This document shows positions 15,129 to 25,218 of a DNA stretch of 64,000 nucleotides, one piece after another. The notes beneath the pieces were generated by a model that did no database searches, was not told the origin of the DNA, and was given only the letters and a program-made list of their open reading frames with translations. Source of the stretch: Methylibium sp. Root1272 (GTDB lineage: Bacteria > Pseudomonadota > Gammaproteobacteria > Burkholderiales > Burkholderiaceae_C); NCBI RefSeq assembly GCF_001425905.1, contig NZ_LMDY01000013.1, forward strand, positions 626,177 to 690,176, written 5' to 3'. The translations under genes and the position numbers were made by a program. How positions within the stretch are numbered: the stretch's first letter is position 1; every line of letters begins with the position of its first letter.

Positions 15129-15144
15129 TCCTCGAGAGTCGTCG

Positions 15145-15750
15145 TCAGCGCCGGCGCAGCAGCAGCCAGGCGAGCAGCGCACCGGAGATGGCGCCGGTAC
15201 TGTGCGCGAGCGGTGCGACCGCAATGTCCCAACCTTCGGGATGCGTCAGCGGTCCGCGCCAGGGCGTTTCGCTCAGCAGCTTGAAAGCCAGTACCGCGGC
15301 GATCGCGGCGCCCAACCGCCTCGAGCCCGTATCAGCACGGCGCAGTAGCACCACCGCGACGACGGCGACCCCGGCATGCAGTACCCCCGACAGGCCGCCG
15401 TAGCGCAGCAGCTCGGGCATCAGCAGCAGGCCGAACTGGGTCAGCGGCCACGCCGTTGCCCACGCGATGGCGGCGCGCACCGGCACCCGGGCCGTCATGC
15501 CGAGTGCGATCACCAGCAGCCCCCCGGCCAGATTGACGAGCAAGTGCTGCAGGCTCAGGTGCACCCAGACGGCGCTCCATGCGCGCCACGGCTCGACCAG
15601 CCACAGCGCCGGCTGCCAGGCCAGCACCGGCTCGGCGGTGGGGCTCTGGTAGACGATGACGGCGGGCAACAGCAGCAGCGCCCCCACCAGGCCCCAGGCG
15701 GCGGCACCGAGCCGCACCGGGCGTCGCTCGCCGTCAGCCGAAGACGGCAC
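15145..15750 (-). CDS. rrtA: Rhombosortase (rhomboid-family intramembrane protease/transpeptidase)
   Basis: Rhombosortases cleave proteins carrying a GlyGly-CTERM sorting tail in the inner membrane so that they reach the cell surface. The 201-residue protein has about six membrane segments. Numbered from the GTG at 15750: WVHLSLQHLLVNLAGG (His64, His69, Asn73), the active-site serine in YGGLSGVLHA (Ser121) and the catalytic histidine in LAHSTGAISG (His183). The GTG at 15717 is an alternative start; the chosen one overlaps glnE by 17 bases. A matching candidate substrate, the S8 protease at 41213-43225, lies 25 kb away. Confidence 0.85.
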   Translation of the reverse strand: MPSSADGERRPVRLGAAAWGLVGALLLLPAVIVYQSPTAEPVLAWQPALWLVEPWRAWSAVWVHLSLQHLLVNLAGGLLVIALGMTARVPVRAAIAWATAWPLTQFGLLLMPELLRYGGLSGVLHAGVAVVAVVLLRRADTGSRRLGAAIAAVLAFKLLSETPWRGPLTHPEGWDIAVAPLAHSTGAISGALLAWLLLRRR

Positions 15751-18529
15751 GGCTGAGCGCGCGCACCGCGGCGCGCTCGGTGGCGAAGGCCTCGCCGTCG
15801 AACTGCGTCGGCGCCTCGTCGAGCCGCGCCCGGTGCTGGGCCCGGCGCAGCTCGCGGTAGGCATCGGCTGCGCTTTGGCCTACGCTCGGTGGCAGCAGTC
15901 CGACGGTTTCGGCGAGCTGCAGCAGCGCGATGTTGCCGATGTCGTCGCGCAGCGCCGGGTGCGCCGCCCCGTGTGCCAGCACCAGGGTCTGCACGGCGAA
16001 CTCGACGTCCATCATGCCGCCTTCGCTGTGCTTCACGTCGAAGACCGGCTGGCCGTCTCGGGCCGGCACCGGGTGGGCCGCCCGCACCCGTTCGCGCATC
16101 GTGCGGACCTCGTCGCGCAGTGCCGCAGCGTCGCGCGGCGCGGCCAGCACGGCGCGACGCACCGCCTCCACACGGGGAGCGAGGCGGGGTTCGCCGGCGC
16201 ACCAGCGCGCCCGCGTGATGGCCTGGTGCTCCCAGGTCCATGCGGTGTTGCTGCCGCGTCCGGCCTGGTAGCGCTCGAAGGACGCGATCGAGGTCACCAG
16301 CAGCCCCGAGTTGCCGTTGGGCCGCAGCGCGGTGTCGATGTCGAACAGCTCGCCGGCCGCGGTGCGCAGCGTGAGCCAGGTGATCAGCTTGCGCACGAAG
16401 GCGGCGTAGACCTCGGCTGCCTTGTCGGGGTCGGCCTCGTCGGCATCGTCGAACAGGAACACCACGTCGAGGTCGGAGCCGTAGCCGAGCTCCTTGCCGC
16501 CGAGCTTGCCGTAGGCGACCACCGCGAAATGCGGGTCGTCGCGATGGCGTTGCCGCAGGTGCTGCCAGGCCCAGCGGATGGCGCAGTCGAGCGTGGCATC
16601 GGCCAGCGCGGACAGATCGTCGGCCACCTGCTCGACGGTGAGCGCGCCCTCGACGTCACGCACCAGCGTGCGGAACACCTCGGCGTGGTGGGCGCGGCGC
16701 AGCGTGTCGAGCAGCGACTCCTCGTCGGCCTGGCCGCCGCGCGTCCAGGCGCTGTGGCGCTCGTTCAGGTCGCGCAGGTAGGCGGCGCGCTCGAAGCGCC
16801 CCTGCAGCGCGCGGGCGTCGGCCAGCTCGTCGATCACGCCCGGGTGGCGCATCAGGTAGCGCATCGGCCAGCGCGCCAGGCCCAGCAGCCGCAGCAGCCG
16901 GTTCAGCACCTCGGGCCGCTCGGCCAGCAGCGCCAGATAGCTCTCGCGGCGCAGCAGCGGCTCGAGCCAGTCGATGAAGCGCAGCACCGCGTCCTCGCGG
17001 ATGTCGACCTCGTCGATGGCCAGCGAGGCGCGGCCGATCAGCTTGGCCAGCCGCAGCTTCGTCTCGTCGCGCAGCACGGCGACCTTCGGTGTCGCGCAGA
17101 AGGTCCGCACGCGCGCGGCGATCGCCGCCGGCAGGCGCTCGAGAAAGGCCTCGCCGTCGAGCTGTGGCGGCGGGCCGCCGCAGCTCTTGCAGCCGCCGGC
17201 ACCCGGTGTGCGGCCGTCGTGCAGCAGCGCGTCGAACTCTGTCGCGACGAACTCGCGGTGCGTGCCCAGGGTGTCGAGCAGCTCGCAGGTGTCGGCCGTG
17301 CAGATCAGCCCCATCGAGCGGGCGATCCAGCCGAGGTCGGCGTCGTCGGTCGGCAGCAGGTGGGTCTGCTGGTCGTCGAGATACTGGATGCGGTGCTCCA
17401 GCCGGCGCAGGAAGCGGTATGCCTCGGCCAGTTTGCTGGCGGTCTCGGGCTTCATCACGCCCACCGCAACCAGCCGCTCCAGCGCGGTCAGCGTCGAGCG
17501 CGTGCGCAGCTCGGGGAAATGGCCGCCGCGCACCACCTGCAGCAGCTGCACGGTGAACTCGATCTCGCGGATGCCGCCGCGCGACAGCTTCACGTCGTTG
17601 GCGCGCTCGGGCCGGCCGGCGGCGCGCCGGGCCGCCTCGTCGCGGATCTTGCGGTGCAGCTGACGCAGGCCCTCGAACACGCCGTAGTCGAGGTAGCGGC
17701 GGAACACGAAGGGGATCACCACGTCGCGCAGCGGCAGCGCTTCGCCGCTGGTCATCGCGCTGGCCGGCGCGACCACGCGGCTCTTCATCCAGGCGAAACG
17801 CTCCCACTCGCGGCCCTGCACGAGGAAATACTCCTCCAGCATCGCCAGGCTCACCACCGGCGGACCCGAGTTGCCGTTCGGACGCAGCGCGAGGTCGACG
17901 CGGAACACGTTGCCGTCCTCGGTGGTCTCGCCGATCAGCGCATAGAGCGTGCGCGCCACCTGGCTGAAATACTCGTGATTGCTGATCGACACTCCGGCGT
18001 GGCTGTTGCCGTGGCCGGCCGTCTGGCCGTCCTCGTCGTAGACGTAGATCAGGTCGATGTCCGACGACACGTTGAGCTCCACCGCGCCGAGCTTGCCCAT
18101 GCCCAGCACCCAGAAGGCAGCCCGGCGGCCGTCGTCCTTGCATGGAGCGCCGTGGCGCGCATCCTGGTCGGCGAAGGCCTGCGCCAGCGCGCGGTCGAGC
18201 GTGACCTCCGCCAGCGTGCTCATGGTCAGCGTGATGGCATCGAGCGGGGCCTGCTGCTCGACGTCGAGCACTGCCAGGCGCTCGATCACCAGCTGGCGCG
18301 CGACGCGCAAGGCCGCCGGCAGCGCCCGGCCGCCGGCCTGCAGGGTATCGATCAACGCGCCGATGGTCTCGCGCCCCGGCACGCCGGGGGGCAGCAGGGC
18401 CAGCTCGGTCGGGTAGCGGCGGCGGATCCGCTGGACGAAACGCGAATGCGCGGCTCGCGCCGAACCGGACGGGCAGTCGCCCACCGGCCCGCCACCGTTG
18501 TTCGCGCTTGTTTCAGGCAGGGAACGCAT
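15734..18529 (-). CDS. glnE: Bifunctional glutamine synthetase adenylyltransferase/deadenylase
   Basis: GlnE adds AMP to and removes it from glutamine synthetase in response to the PII protein and glutamine. The 931-residue protein has two nucleotidyltransferase domains: the N-terminal deadenylylase with LNVSSDIDLIYVYDED (around residue 153) and the C-terminal adenylylase with GYGSDLDVVFLFDDAD. The second domain carries RPNGNSGLLVTS. The length matches the family. It ends overlapping the rhombosortase start. No Shine-Dalgarno is evident before the ATG at 18529. It diverges from yhdP with a 143-bp spacer in which no clear promoter elements are visible. Confidence 0.96.
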   Translation of the reverse strand: MRSLPETSANNGGGPVGDCPSGSARAAHSRFVQRIRRRYPTELALLPPGVPGRETIGALIDTLQAGGRALPAALRVARQLVIERLAVLDVEQQAPLDAITLTMSTLAEVTLDRALAQAFADQDARHGAPCKDDGRRAAFWVLGMGKLGAVELNVSSDIDLIYVYDEDGQTAGHGNSHAGVSISNHEYFSQVARTLYALIGETTEDGNVFRVDLALRPNGNSGPPVVSLAMLEEYFLVQGREWERFAWMKSRVVAPASAMTSGEALPLRDVVIPFVFRRYLDYGVFEGLRQLHRKIRDEAARRAAGRPERANDVKLSRGGIREIEFTVQLLQVVRGGHFPELRTRSTLTALERLVAVGVMKPETASKLAEAYRFLRRLEHRIQYLDDQQTHLLPTDDADLGWIARSMGLICTADTCELLDTLGTHREFVATEFDALLHDGRTPGAGGCKSCGGPPPQLDGEAFLERLPAAIAARVRTFCATPKVAVLRDETKLRLAKLIGRASLAIDEVDIREDAVLRFIDWLEPLLRRESYLALLAERPEVLNRLLRLLGLARWPMRYLMRHPGVIDELADARALQGRFERAAYLRDLNERHSAWTRGGQADEESLLDTLRRAHHAEVFRTLVRDVEGALTVEQVADDLSALADATLDCAIRWAWQHLRQRHRDDPHFAVVAYGKLGGKELGYGSDLDVVFLFDDADEADPDKAAEVYAAFVRKLITWLTLRTAAGELFDIDTALRPNGNSGLLVTSIASFERYQAGRGSNTAWTWEHQAITRARWCAGEPRLAPRVEAVRRAVLAAPRDAAALRDEVRTMRERVRAAHPVPARDGQPVFDVKHSEGGMMDVEFAVQTLVLAHGAAHPALRDDIGNIALLQLAETVGLLPPSVGQSAADAYRELRRAQHRARLDEAPTQFDGEAFATERAAVRALSRAVFG

Positions 18530-18672
18530 GATGCGGCTGAAGGGTCTGTGCTAGCGTGCTGCCCGTCGACGGGGCGTCATGACGCGGCATCCGAGCCGCG
18601 TGGCGGGCCGTGCTTGCAGTGCGGCGCGCAAGGCGCGTGTGCTGCGCGCTCCGCCGACCCTTCTGCTCTCCG

Positions 18673-21600
18673 ATGCCGTCCATCCCGCCTCCCGCCACTG
18701 CCCCACCGCCTTCGCCAGCCGCCATCCCGCCCCGTCGACGTTCCGGCTGGGCCAGGGCAGGGCGCTGGGGACTTGCTGGCTTGCTGCTCCTGTCGAGCAT
18801 CGTGATCGCGGCATGGCTTGTTCTTCAGTGGGCGATTCTGCCGCGTATCGAACACTGGCGTCCCGACATGGAGATGCGCGTGAGCCACGCCCTGGGCGTG
18901 CCGGTGCGCATCGGTGCGATCGAAGTCACGGATGGCGGCTCCGCGTGGCGCTGGGCCGGCGCCATCGAATTGCGCGACGTGGTGCTGTACGAGGCACCGC
19001 GCGAGGGCGCTGCGCCGCGTGAGGCGCTGCGCCTGCCGAGCGTGCGCGCGGCGCTGTCCCCGTCGTCCTTGCTGCCGGGGTGGGACGGGCACTGGCGCCT
19101 TCGCTTCAACCAATTGCTGGTCGAGGGCGCGCGGCTCGAGGTGCGGCGCGATGCACGGGGCCGCATCCTCGTGGCGGGGCTGGAGCCTTCGGGCCAGGGC
19201 GACGAGGGCGCGGCGACGGACTGGTTCTTCAGCCAGCAGGAGCTCGTGATCCGGGGCGCCACGCTGGTGTGGACGGACGACCTGCGGGGTGCGCCGCCAC
19301 TGTCGCTCGACGCGGTGGATCTCGTGGTGCGCAACGGGGTGCGTCGCCACGAACTGCGGCTCGACGCCACACCGCCGGCCGAGTGGGGCGAGCGCTTCTC
19401 GCTGCGCGGCCATTTCACGCAACCCTTGCTGGCGCGATCGGTCGAGGGGCAGGGCGGGCTGCTGGCGCGACCGGGCAACTGGCGTCGCTGGGTCGGCACG
19501 CTCTACGCCGACCTGCCGGCGGCCGACATCGCACCGTTGCGCCGCCAGGTCGACCTGCCCTTCGACCTCAGCCGCGGCGCCGGGGCGCTGCGCGCCTGGG
19601 TCGAGGTGAAGAACGCCGAGCCGGTGGCCGCGACCGTCGATGTCGCGCTGCGCGACGTCGCGCTGCGGCTCGCCGCCGAGGCCGAGCCACTGGCCTTCGA
19701 GCGCATCGACGGCCGCCTCAGCGGTCGCCTCCCCTCGACCGGCCAGGGCGGCGAGCGCAGCGGTGAGCTGCAGGCGCGCCAGTTCGGCTTCGTCACCGCC
19801 GACGGCATCAGCTGGCCGGCGGCCGATGCCACATTGCGCTGGCGGCTCGACGAGCGCGGTGCCCTGGCCGGCGGCGAGCTGAATGCGCAGCGGCTCGACC
19901 TCGCGCTGCTGGCCCAGACCCTCGGCAGGCTGCCGGTCGGCTGGATCGGCGCCGACGTGCACACGCGGGTGGCGAGCCTGGCGCCTACCGGCGTTGCCAG
20001 CCAGGTCGAGGCGCGCTGGGACGGGCCGCTGGCCGCACCGCAGCGCTACCGGCTGAAGGCCAGCTTGCGTGCCCTGGGTCTCGCCGCCGAAGCGGCTGCG
20101 CCGCCGGGCGAAGGGGCCTCGGCGGCGGCCTGGCGTCCCGGGCGGCCGGGACTGCAGGGCGCCGACATCGAACTGACGGCCAGCGAATCCGGTGGCGAGG
20201 CGAGCCTTGCGCTGAGCGACGGCGTGCTCGAGTTCCCGGGTGTGTTCGAGCAACCGCGCATCGCGCTGCAGCGCCTCGGCAGCCGCCTGAGCTGGCGCAT
20301 CGACGCCGGGAGCGGCGGCGCACCACCGCGCATCGAGGTGCGGGCACGCGAGCTGCGGTTCGCCAACGACGATGCCCAGGGCGAGTTCGAGGCCACCTGG
20401 CATACCGGGGCCGTGGCGCCCGGCGAGCCGGGCCGCTTTCCCGGCGTGCTGGAACTCAACGGGCGCCTGAGCGACGCCCAGGTCACGCGCGTCGCGCGCT
20501 ACCTGCCGCTGGGCCTGCCAGCGAGTGTGCGGCAGTACGTCGAGCGTGCGGTGCAGGCCGGCCGGGCGAGCGCGGTCAACTTCAAGGTCAGCGGTGACCT
20601 GCGGCATTTTCCGTTCGGCCTGCCGGTCCGCAACGGCGCCCAGCCCGACGAGCGGGCCGGCGAGTTCCGCATCGCCGCCCGGCTCGAGGGCGTGCGCCTG
20701 GCCTACATGCCGGGCGACCCCGGCTGGCCCGGCGAACCGGGAACGGCCGCCGCCGCGAGCCTGCACCCGCCGTGGCCGGCGTTCACCGACATCAAGGGCG
20801 AGCTGGTGTTCGACCGCCAGTCGATGGAACTGCGCGACCTGCGGGCCCGCCTCGGCACGGTGGGCAGCGGCGGCTTCGAGCTGTCGCGGGTTCACGGCGG
20901 CATCCGCAACCTGGCCGACAACGCCACGCTGGTGATCGAAGGCAACGGCAGCGGGCCGCTGGCCGATGCGCTGCGCTACGTCAATGCCACGCCGGTCGGA
21001 GGCTGGATCGGCGGCGCGCTGGCCAAGGCGAGCACCGGCCCCGTGCAGGCGCCGATCGAGCTGCAGCTGGCGCTCGACATCCCGCTGCTGCACAGCGAGC
21101 GCAGCAGCGTGCGGGGTTCGCTGCGGCTGAACGGGAACGACCTGCGGCTGCGGCCCGATCTGCCGCTGCTGGCCAACGCGAAGGCGCGTGTCGCCTTCGG
21201 CGACACCAGCTTCTCGCTGGTCGGCGGCAGTGCCCGTGTGCTGGGCGGCGAGGCGAGCTTCGAAGGCGCTCGCCAGGCCGACGGCAGCCTGCGCTTCAAT
21301 GTGCAGGGCACGGCCAGCGCCGACGGCCTGCGGCGCACCAGCGAACTCGGTCCGCTGGCGGCGCAGGCGGGCGCCGTGCTCGGTGGGCAGACGGCCTACA
21401 AGCTCGCGCTGGGGGTCGTGCACGGCCAGATGGAATGGCAGTTGAGCAGCAACCTGCTCGGCCTGTCGGTCGACCTGCCGGCGCCGCTGCGCAAGACCGC
21501 CGATCAGGGGCTGCCGCTGCGGGTGCAGGCCAGCCTGTCGCCGGAGTCGGCCGCGGGCGGCAGCGGACCGCCGCGCGACCAACTGCGCGTGGAGCTGGGC

Positions 21601-23022
21601 CCCGAGGCCGCCCGCGTCGTGCAGGCGGCCTGGTGGCGCGAACTGGGGCCGGACGGGGCGCGGGTGCTGCGCGGTGGCATCGGCGTGCAGGATGCGATGC
21701 CGCAGCCCGGCGAAGGCGTCGCAGCCCATCTCAACCTGCCTTACCTCGACCTCGATGCCTGGCAGAAGGTGGCCGACGCCTGGAGCGTGGGCGGCAGCAG
21801 CGGCGGTGGGCTGGCGGGCGCCGGCAGCTCGACCTACGCGCCGACGACGGTGGCGCTGCGCGCGAAGGAGCTCGTCACCAGCGGGCGGCACCTGCACGAC
21901 GTGGTGATCGGCCTGACGCGGGGCGCGGCCGTCGACGAGGGGACGTGGCGAGCCAACCTCGACGCTGCCGAGTTCAACGGCTACGCCGAGTACCGCCCGC
22001 CCGGCGGTCCCCGCGCCGCGGCCGAAGGCGCCGGCCGCCTCTACGCACGCTTGTCGCGGCTGTCGCTGCCCAAGAGCGAGGCCGACGCGGTCAGCTCGCT
22101 GCTGGAGCAGGCCTCGCCGGCCAGCGTGCCGGCGCTCGACGTCGTGATCGACGACTTCGAGCTGCGCGGCAAGCGGCTCGGCCGGGTCGAGATCGAGGCG
22201 CAGAACCGCGAGGCAGAGGCCGGGGAGGCGGGGCGAGAGTGGCGGCTGAGCAAGTTCCGCCTCGTCACGCCGGACGCCCAGCTGAATGCCAGCGGCCGCT
22301 GGGCGGCCGCCGCCCCCGGCGTGGCTTCGCGCCGTCGCGCGACGATGGACTTCAAGCTCGACGTCGCCGATGGCGGAGCCCTGCTCTCGCGGCTCGGCCA
22401 GGGCGAGGTGGTGCGCGGTGCCAAGGGCCAGCTGGCCGGGCAGGTGAGCTGGCTCGGCTCGCCGCTGGCGATCGACTACGCCAGCCTCGGCGGCCAGGTC
22501 CGCGCGGCGGTCGAGGGGGGCCAGTTCCTGCAGGCCGATCCGGGCATGGCCAAGCTGCTGGGCGTGCTCAGCCTGCAGTCGCTGCCGCGTCGCCTGCTGC
22601 TCGATTTCCGCGACGTGTTCGAGCGCGGCTTCGTGTTCGACAACATCACCGGCGACGTCAGCATCGCGCAGGGCGTGGCGAGCACGCGCAACCTGCGCAT
22701 GCGCGGCGTGCAGGCCGTGGTGCTGATGGAAGGCAGCGCCGACGTCGAGCACGAGACCCAGGACCTGCGCGTCTGGGTCGTGCCCGAGATCAACGCGGGG
22801 GCGGCCTCGCTCGCGGTGGCGGCCATCAACCCGGCGGTCGGCCTGGGCAGCTTCGTCGCGCAATGGCTGTTGCGCCGGCCCATCATGAACGCGGGCACGC
22901 GCGAATTCCACGTCACCGGGCCGTGGGCGACGCCCAAGGTCGAGCGGATCGAGCGCAAACTCGGCGATGCGGTGCCGACCGACGAGGCCGCCTCGGCGCC
23001 GCCGCCCAAGGAGTCGCCATGA
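18673..23022 (+). CDS. yhdP: YhdP-family AsmA-like phospholipid transport protein
   Basis: YhdP forms a long periplasmic bridge proposed to carry phospholipids from inner to outer membrane. The 1,449-residue protein has a proline-rich cytoplasmic N-terminus, one membrane helix at about residues 31-52, then a very long beta-rich region with repeated short strands and the conserved C-terminal block LGSFVAQWLLRRPIMNAGTREF. It ends in a charged tail. I chose the ATG at 18673 rather than a GTG at 18610 because the extra residues are arginine- and cysteine-rich and unlike the family. Its stop overlaps the start of the nitrilase gene as ATGA, an order also found in other proteobacteria. Confidence 0.93.
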   Translation: MPSIPPPATAPPPSPAAIPPRRRSGWARAGRWGLAGLLLLSSIVIAAWLVLQWAILPRIEHWRPDMEMRVSHALGVPVRIGAIEVTDGGSAWRWAGAIELRDVVLYEAPREGAAPREALRLPSVRAALSPSSLLPGWDGHWRLRFNQLLVEGARLEVRRDARGRILVAGLEPSGQGDEGAATDWFFSQQELVIRGATLVWTDDLRGAPPLSLDAVDLVVRNGVRRHELRLDATPPAEWGERFSLRGHFTQPLLARSVEGQGGLLARPGNWRRWVGTLYADLPAADIAPLRRQVDLPFDLSRGAGALRAWVEVKNAEPVAATVDVALRDVALRLAAEAEPLAFERIDGRLSGRLPSTGQGGERSGELQARQFGFVTADGISWPAADATLRWRLDERGALAGGELNAQRLDLALLAQTLGRLPVGWIGADVHTRVASLAPTGVASQVEARWDGPLAAPQRYRLKASLRALGLAAEAAAPPGEGASAAAWRPGRPGLQGADIELTASESGGEASLALSDGVLEFPGVFEQPRIALQRLGSRLSWRIDAGSGGAPPRIEVRARELRFANDDAQGEFEATWHTGAVAPGEPGRFPGVLELNGRLSDAQVTRVARYLPLGLPASVRQYVERAVQAGRASAVNFKVSGDLRHFPFGLPVRNGAQPDERAGEFRIAARLEGVRLAYMPGDPGWPGEPGTAAAASLHPPWPAFTDIKGELVFDRQSMELRDLRARLGTVGSGGFELSRVHGGIRNLADNATLVIEGNGSGPLADALRYVNATPVGGWIGGALAKASTGPVQAPIELQLALDIPLLHSERSSVRGSLRLNGNDLRLRPDLPLLANAKARVAFGDTSFSLVGGSARVLGGEASFEGARQADGSLRFNVQGTASADGLRRTSELGPLAAQAGAVLGGQTAYKLALGVVHGQMEWQLSSNLLGLSVDLPAPLRKTADQGLPLRVQASLSPESAAGGSGPPRDQLRVELGPEAARVVQAAWWRELGPDGARVLRGGIGVQDAMPQPGEGVAAHLNLPYLDLDAWQKVADAWSVGGSSGGGLAGAGSSTYAPTTVALRAKELVTSGRHLHDVVIGLTRGAAVDEGTWRANLDAAEFNGYAEYRPPGGPRAAAEGAGRLYARLSRLSLPKSEADAVSSLLEQASPASVPALDVVIDDFELRGKRLGRVEIEAQNREAEAGEAGREWRLSKFRLVTPDAQLNASGRWAAAAPGVASRRRATMDFKLDVADGGALLSRLGQGEVVRGAKGQLAGQVSWLGSPLAIDYASLGGQVRAAVEGGQFLQADPGMAKLLGVLSLQSLPRRLLLDFRDVFERGFVFDNITGDVSIAQGVASTRNLRMRGVQAVVLMEGSADVEHETQDLRVWVVPEINAGAASLAVAAINPAVGLGSFVAQWLLRRPIMNAGTREFHVTGPWATPKVERIERKLGDAVPTDEAASAPPPKESP

Positions 23023-23837
23023 AGATCGCTGCCGTGCAGATGGTGTCCACGCCGCGGGTGGCAGAGAACCTGGCGCGGGCCCGGGTGCTGATCGGGCAGG
23101 CGGCCGACGCCGGCGCCGAGCTGGTGGCCCTGCCGGAATACTTCTGCCTGATGGGTCAGCGCGACGCCGACAAGCTCGATGCCGCCGAGGCCGACGGCAG
23201 CGGCCCGATCCAGGATCTGCTGGCCACCACCGCGCGCGACTGCGGCATCTGGCTGGTGGGCGGCACGCTGCCGCTGCGCATCCCCGACCGCCGCGACCGC
23301 GTCCACAACACCACGCTGGTGTTCGGCCCCGACGGCCGGCGGGTGGCGCGCTACGACAAGGTCCACCTGTTCCGCTTCGACGACGGCGAGCGCCGCTACG
23401 ACGAGGCCGCCACGCTGATGCCGGGCGCCACGCCGGTCGCCTTCGCGCTCACCGATCGCGCCGGACACGCCTGGCGCGTGGGTCTCAGCATCTGCTACGA
23501 CCTGCGCTTCCCCGAGCTGTACCGCGCACTCTGCGCGCCGCCCTGCGACCTGCTGCTGGTGCCGGCCGCCTTCACCTACCCCACCGGCCAGGCGCACTGG
23601 GAGTTGCTGCTGCGCGCACGGGCCGTCGAGAACCAGTGCATGGTGCTGGCGCCGGCGCAGGGCGGCCGCCACGAGAACGGCCGCCGCACCTGGGGCCATT
23701 CGATGGCCGTCGGCCCCTGGGGCGACGTGCTGGCGGTGCAGGCCGAGGACGAAGGCGTGGTGATGGCAAGCCTCGATGCCGCCCGCATGGCCCAGGTGCG
23801 CGCGCAACTGCCGGCGCTGCAGCACAGGGTGCTGTAA
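23019..23837 (+). CDS. Carbon-nitrogen hydrolase (nitrilase superfamily, Nit-type amidase)
   Basis: This 272-residue amidase carries the nitrilase triad: Glu40 (ALPEYF), Lys114 (YDKVHLF) and Cys159 (SICYDLRFPELYR). The sequence is closest to the Nit1/Nit2-like branch, which includes deaminated-glutathione amidase and omega-amidase. A metabolite-repair role is likely, but the exact substrate cannot be read off. The ATG at 23019 overlaps the yhdP stop, so the two are co-translated. The gene is convergent with the UbiH-type gene, 16 bp between stops. Confidence 0.92.
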   Translation: MKIAAVQMVSTPRVAENLARARVLIGQAADAGAELVALPEYFCLMGQRDADKLDAAEADGSGPIQDLLATTARDCGIWLVGGTLPLRIPDRRDRVHNTTLVFGPDGRRVARYDKVHLFRFDDGERRYDEAATLMPGATPVAFALTDRAGHAWRVGLSICYDLRFPELYRALCAPPCDLLLVPAAFTYPTGQAHWELLLRARAVENQCMVLAPAQGGRHENGRRTWGHSMAVGPWGDVLAVQAEDEGVVMASLDAARMAQVRAQLPALQHRVL

Positions 23838-23853
23838 AGCCGCAGCGACTGCG

Positions 23854-25089
23854 TCAACGCCAGCCGAACATCATCTGCCGCGCCAGCAGCCGCTTGGCCG
23901 GCGACAACGCCTGCAGCGCCGCCAGCCCCAGCCCGCGGGCGCTGGCCAGGCCGGGCAGCGGCCAGGTGAAGCTGCGCGCCAGGAAGTCGGTCACGGCGAT
24001 CAATGCCCAGCGGTCGGGGGCCCGCTGCCACTCCACCTGCTTCAGCGCGGCATCGATGCCACCGCCTCCGACCTGCGCCGAGCGCAGCGCGGCGACCAGC
24101 GCATGCGCGTCGCGCAGCCCAAGGTTCAGGCCCTGGCCGGCCACCGGATGCAGCGTCTGGGCCGCATTGCCGATGCGCACCGTACGGCCCTCGACCAGCG
24201 TGCGCTCGGCATTGAGCCCCAGCGCGAAGCGCTTGAGCGGCGTGATCGCCACGAGGCGACCGACTCTCGGATGGAACACCTGGTTCAGCACCGCGAGGCG
24301 CTGCGCGTCGTCGAGATCGTGGACCGGGTCATCGGCCGCTTCGACGCACCACACCAACGCCGCGCGCGCGGCGCCGTCGTGCATCGGCAGCGGCAGCAGC
24401 GCGGCCGGGCCCTGCGGCGTGAAGCGCTCGTAGGCGGTGCCGGCCGTCGCCGGGTCCGCGGGGCCGGCCAGCGTGACCTGGCCGACCCAGGCGGTCTGGC
24501 GGTAGTCGTGCGCCAGCGCCTTGCGCGCCTGCGTCGAGAACACGCCACCTTCGGCCACCACCGCCAGGTCGTGCAGTTCGGCGATCCCGGCGTCGACCTC
24601 CACGCCGCCCGCGGCTGGCTTGAGCGCTGCGACCGGCGTGCCGAAGCGGGCCGACAGCCGCTGCGGCTCCTTCGCCACCGCCTCGAACCAGGCCGCCTGC
24701 AGCGGCGCGACGATCGCGCCGTAGCTGGCCACCGCGCCGAGCTGGTCGACGCCGCACTCGGCCGCCGTCAGCAGCAGCTCGGGCGGCGGCAGGCGCAGCA
24801 CCGAGGCCAGGCCGCTCAGCAGCAGCGCGGGCTGCTGCTGCGACACGTGCACCGCGGTGATCGCCGTGCTGGCCGGGGCGATGGTCGGCCAGACGCCCAG
24901 GCGCTCGAACTCCTGCACGCTGCCGAGCGAGAGCGCCAGCGTGCGCGGATCGCGCGACACATCCAGATCGGCGGGCCGCGCGTCGAACACGTGCACGCGG
25001 GCGTCGGGCAGCGCGCGGGCCGTGTGCAGCGCCAGCGCCAGGCCCACCGGACCGGCGCCGACCACCGCGAGTGAAAGTTCTGCTGCCAT
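23854..25089 (-). CDS. ubiH: UbiH/UbiF/Coq6-family FAD-dependent hydroxylase
   Basis: Enzymes of this family hydroxylate the ring of ubiquinone precursors. The 411-residue protein has the N-terminal FAD loop VVGAGPVGLALAL (residues 9-21) and the distal FAD motif RIGNAAQTLHPVAGQGLNLGLRDA (GD-like motif with N in place of D). It ends in the hydrophobic LARSFTWPLPGLASARGLGLAALQ typical of UbiH relatives. Which ring position it acts on (UbiH, UbiF or UbiM type) cannot be decided. It diverges from the SPFH gene. Confidence 0.88.
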   Translation of the reverse strand: MAAELSLAVVGAGPVGLALALHTARALPDARVHVFDARPADLDVSRDPRTLALSLGSVQEFERLGVWPTIAPASTAITAVHVSQQQPALLLSGLASVLRLPPPELLLTAAECGVDQLGAVASYGAIVAPLQAAWFEAVAKEPQRLSARFGTPVAALKPAAGGVEVDAGIAELHDLAVVAEGGVFSTQARKALAHDYRQTAWVGQVTLAGPADPATAGTAYERFTPQGPAALLPLPMHDGAARAALVWCVEAADDPVHDLDDAQRLAVLNQVFHPRVGRLVAITPLKRFALGLNAERTLVEGRTVRIGNAAQTLHPVAGQGLNLGLRDAHALVAALRSAQVGGGGIDAALKQVEWQRAPDRWALIAVTDFLARSFTWPLPGLASARGLGLAALQALSPAKRLLARQMMFGWR

Positions 25090-25156
25090 GGCCCGCCCTG
25101 CTGGCGGCCGTCCGACACGCCCCCGGAAGAGGGGCGGCGCATGACGGACCGCGGTC

Positions 25157-25162
25157 TATGAT
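25157..25162 (+). promoter_or_regulatory. -10 element before the SPFH operon
   Basis: TATGAT, 57 bases before the ATG at 25219; the -35 is not convincing. Its placement in the divergent ubiH-SPFH spacer suits the head of the 25219-32583 transcript. Confidence 0.35.
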
Positions 25163-25218
25163 CCCGCCGCTATTGTGTTCGCTTCCCTCGCTGCAACCCG
25201 CTTCACTGGAGGTTCCCC

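Noticed and set aside
15656-18805. A 1,049-codon frame antisense to glnE and the rhombosortase
   Set aside because: Same composition artefact; glnE motifs on the minus strand are intact and complete.
18577-22911. A very long open frame (1,444 codons) antisense to yhdP
   Set aside because: In DNA with G/C at most third positions, the antisense frames stay open. Its sequence is rich in Arg, Gln, His and Ala, with no domain, and yhdP on the other strand is clearly real.
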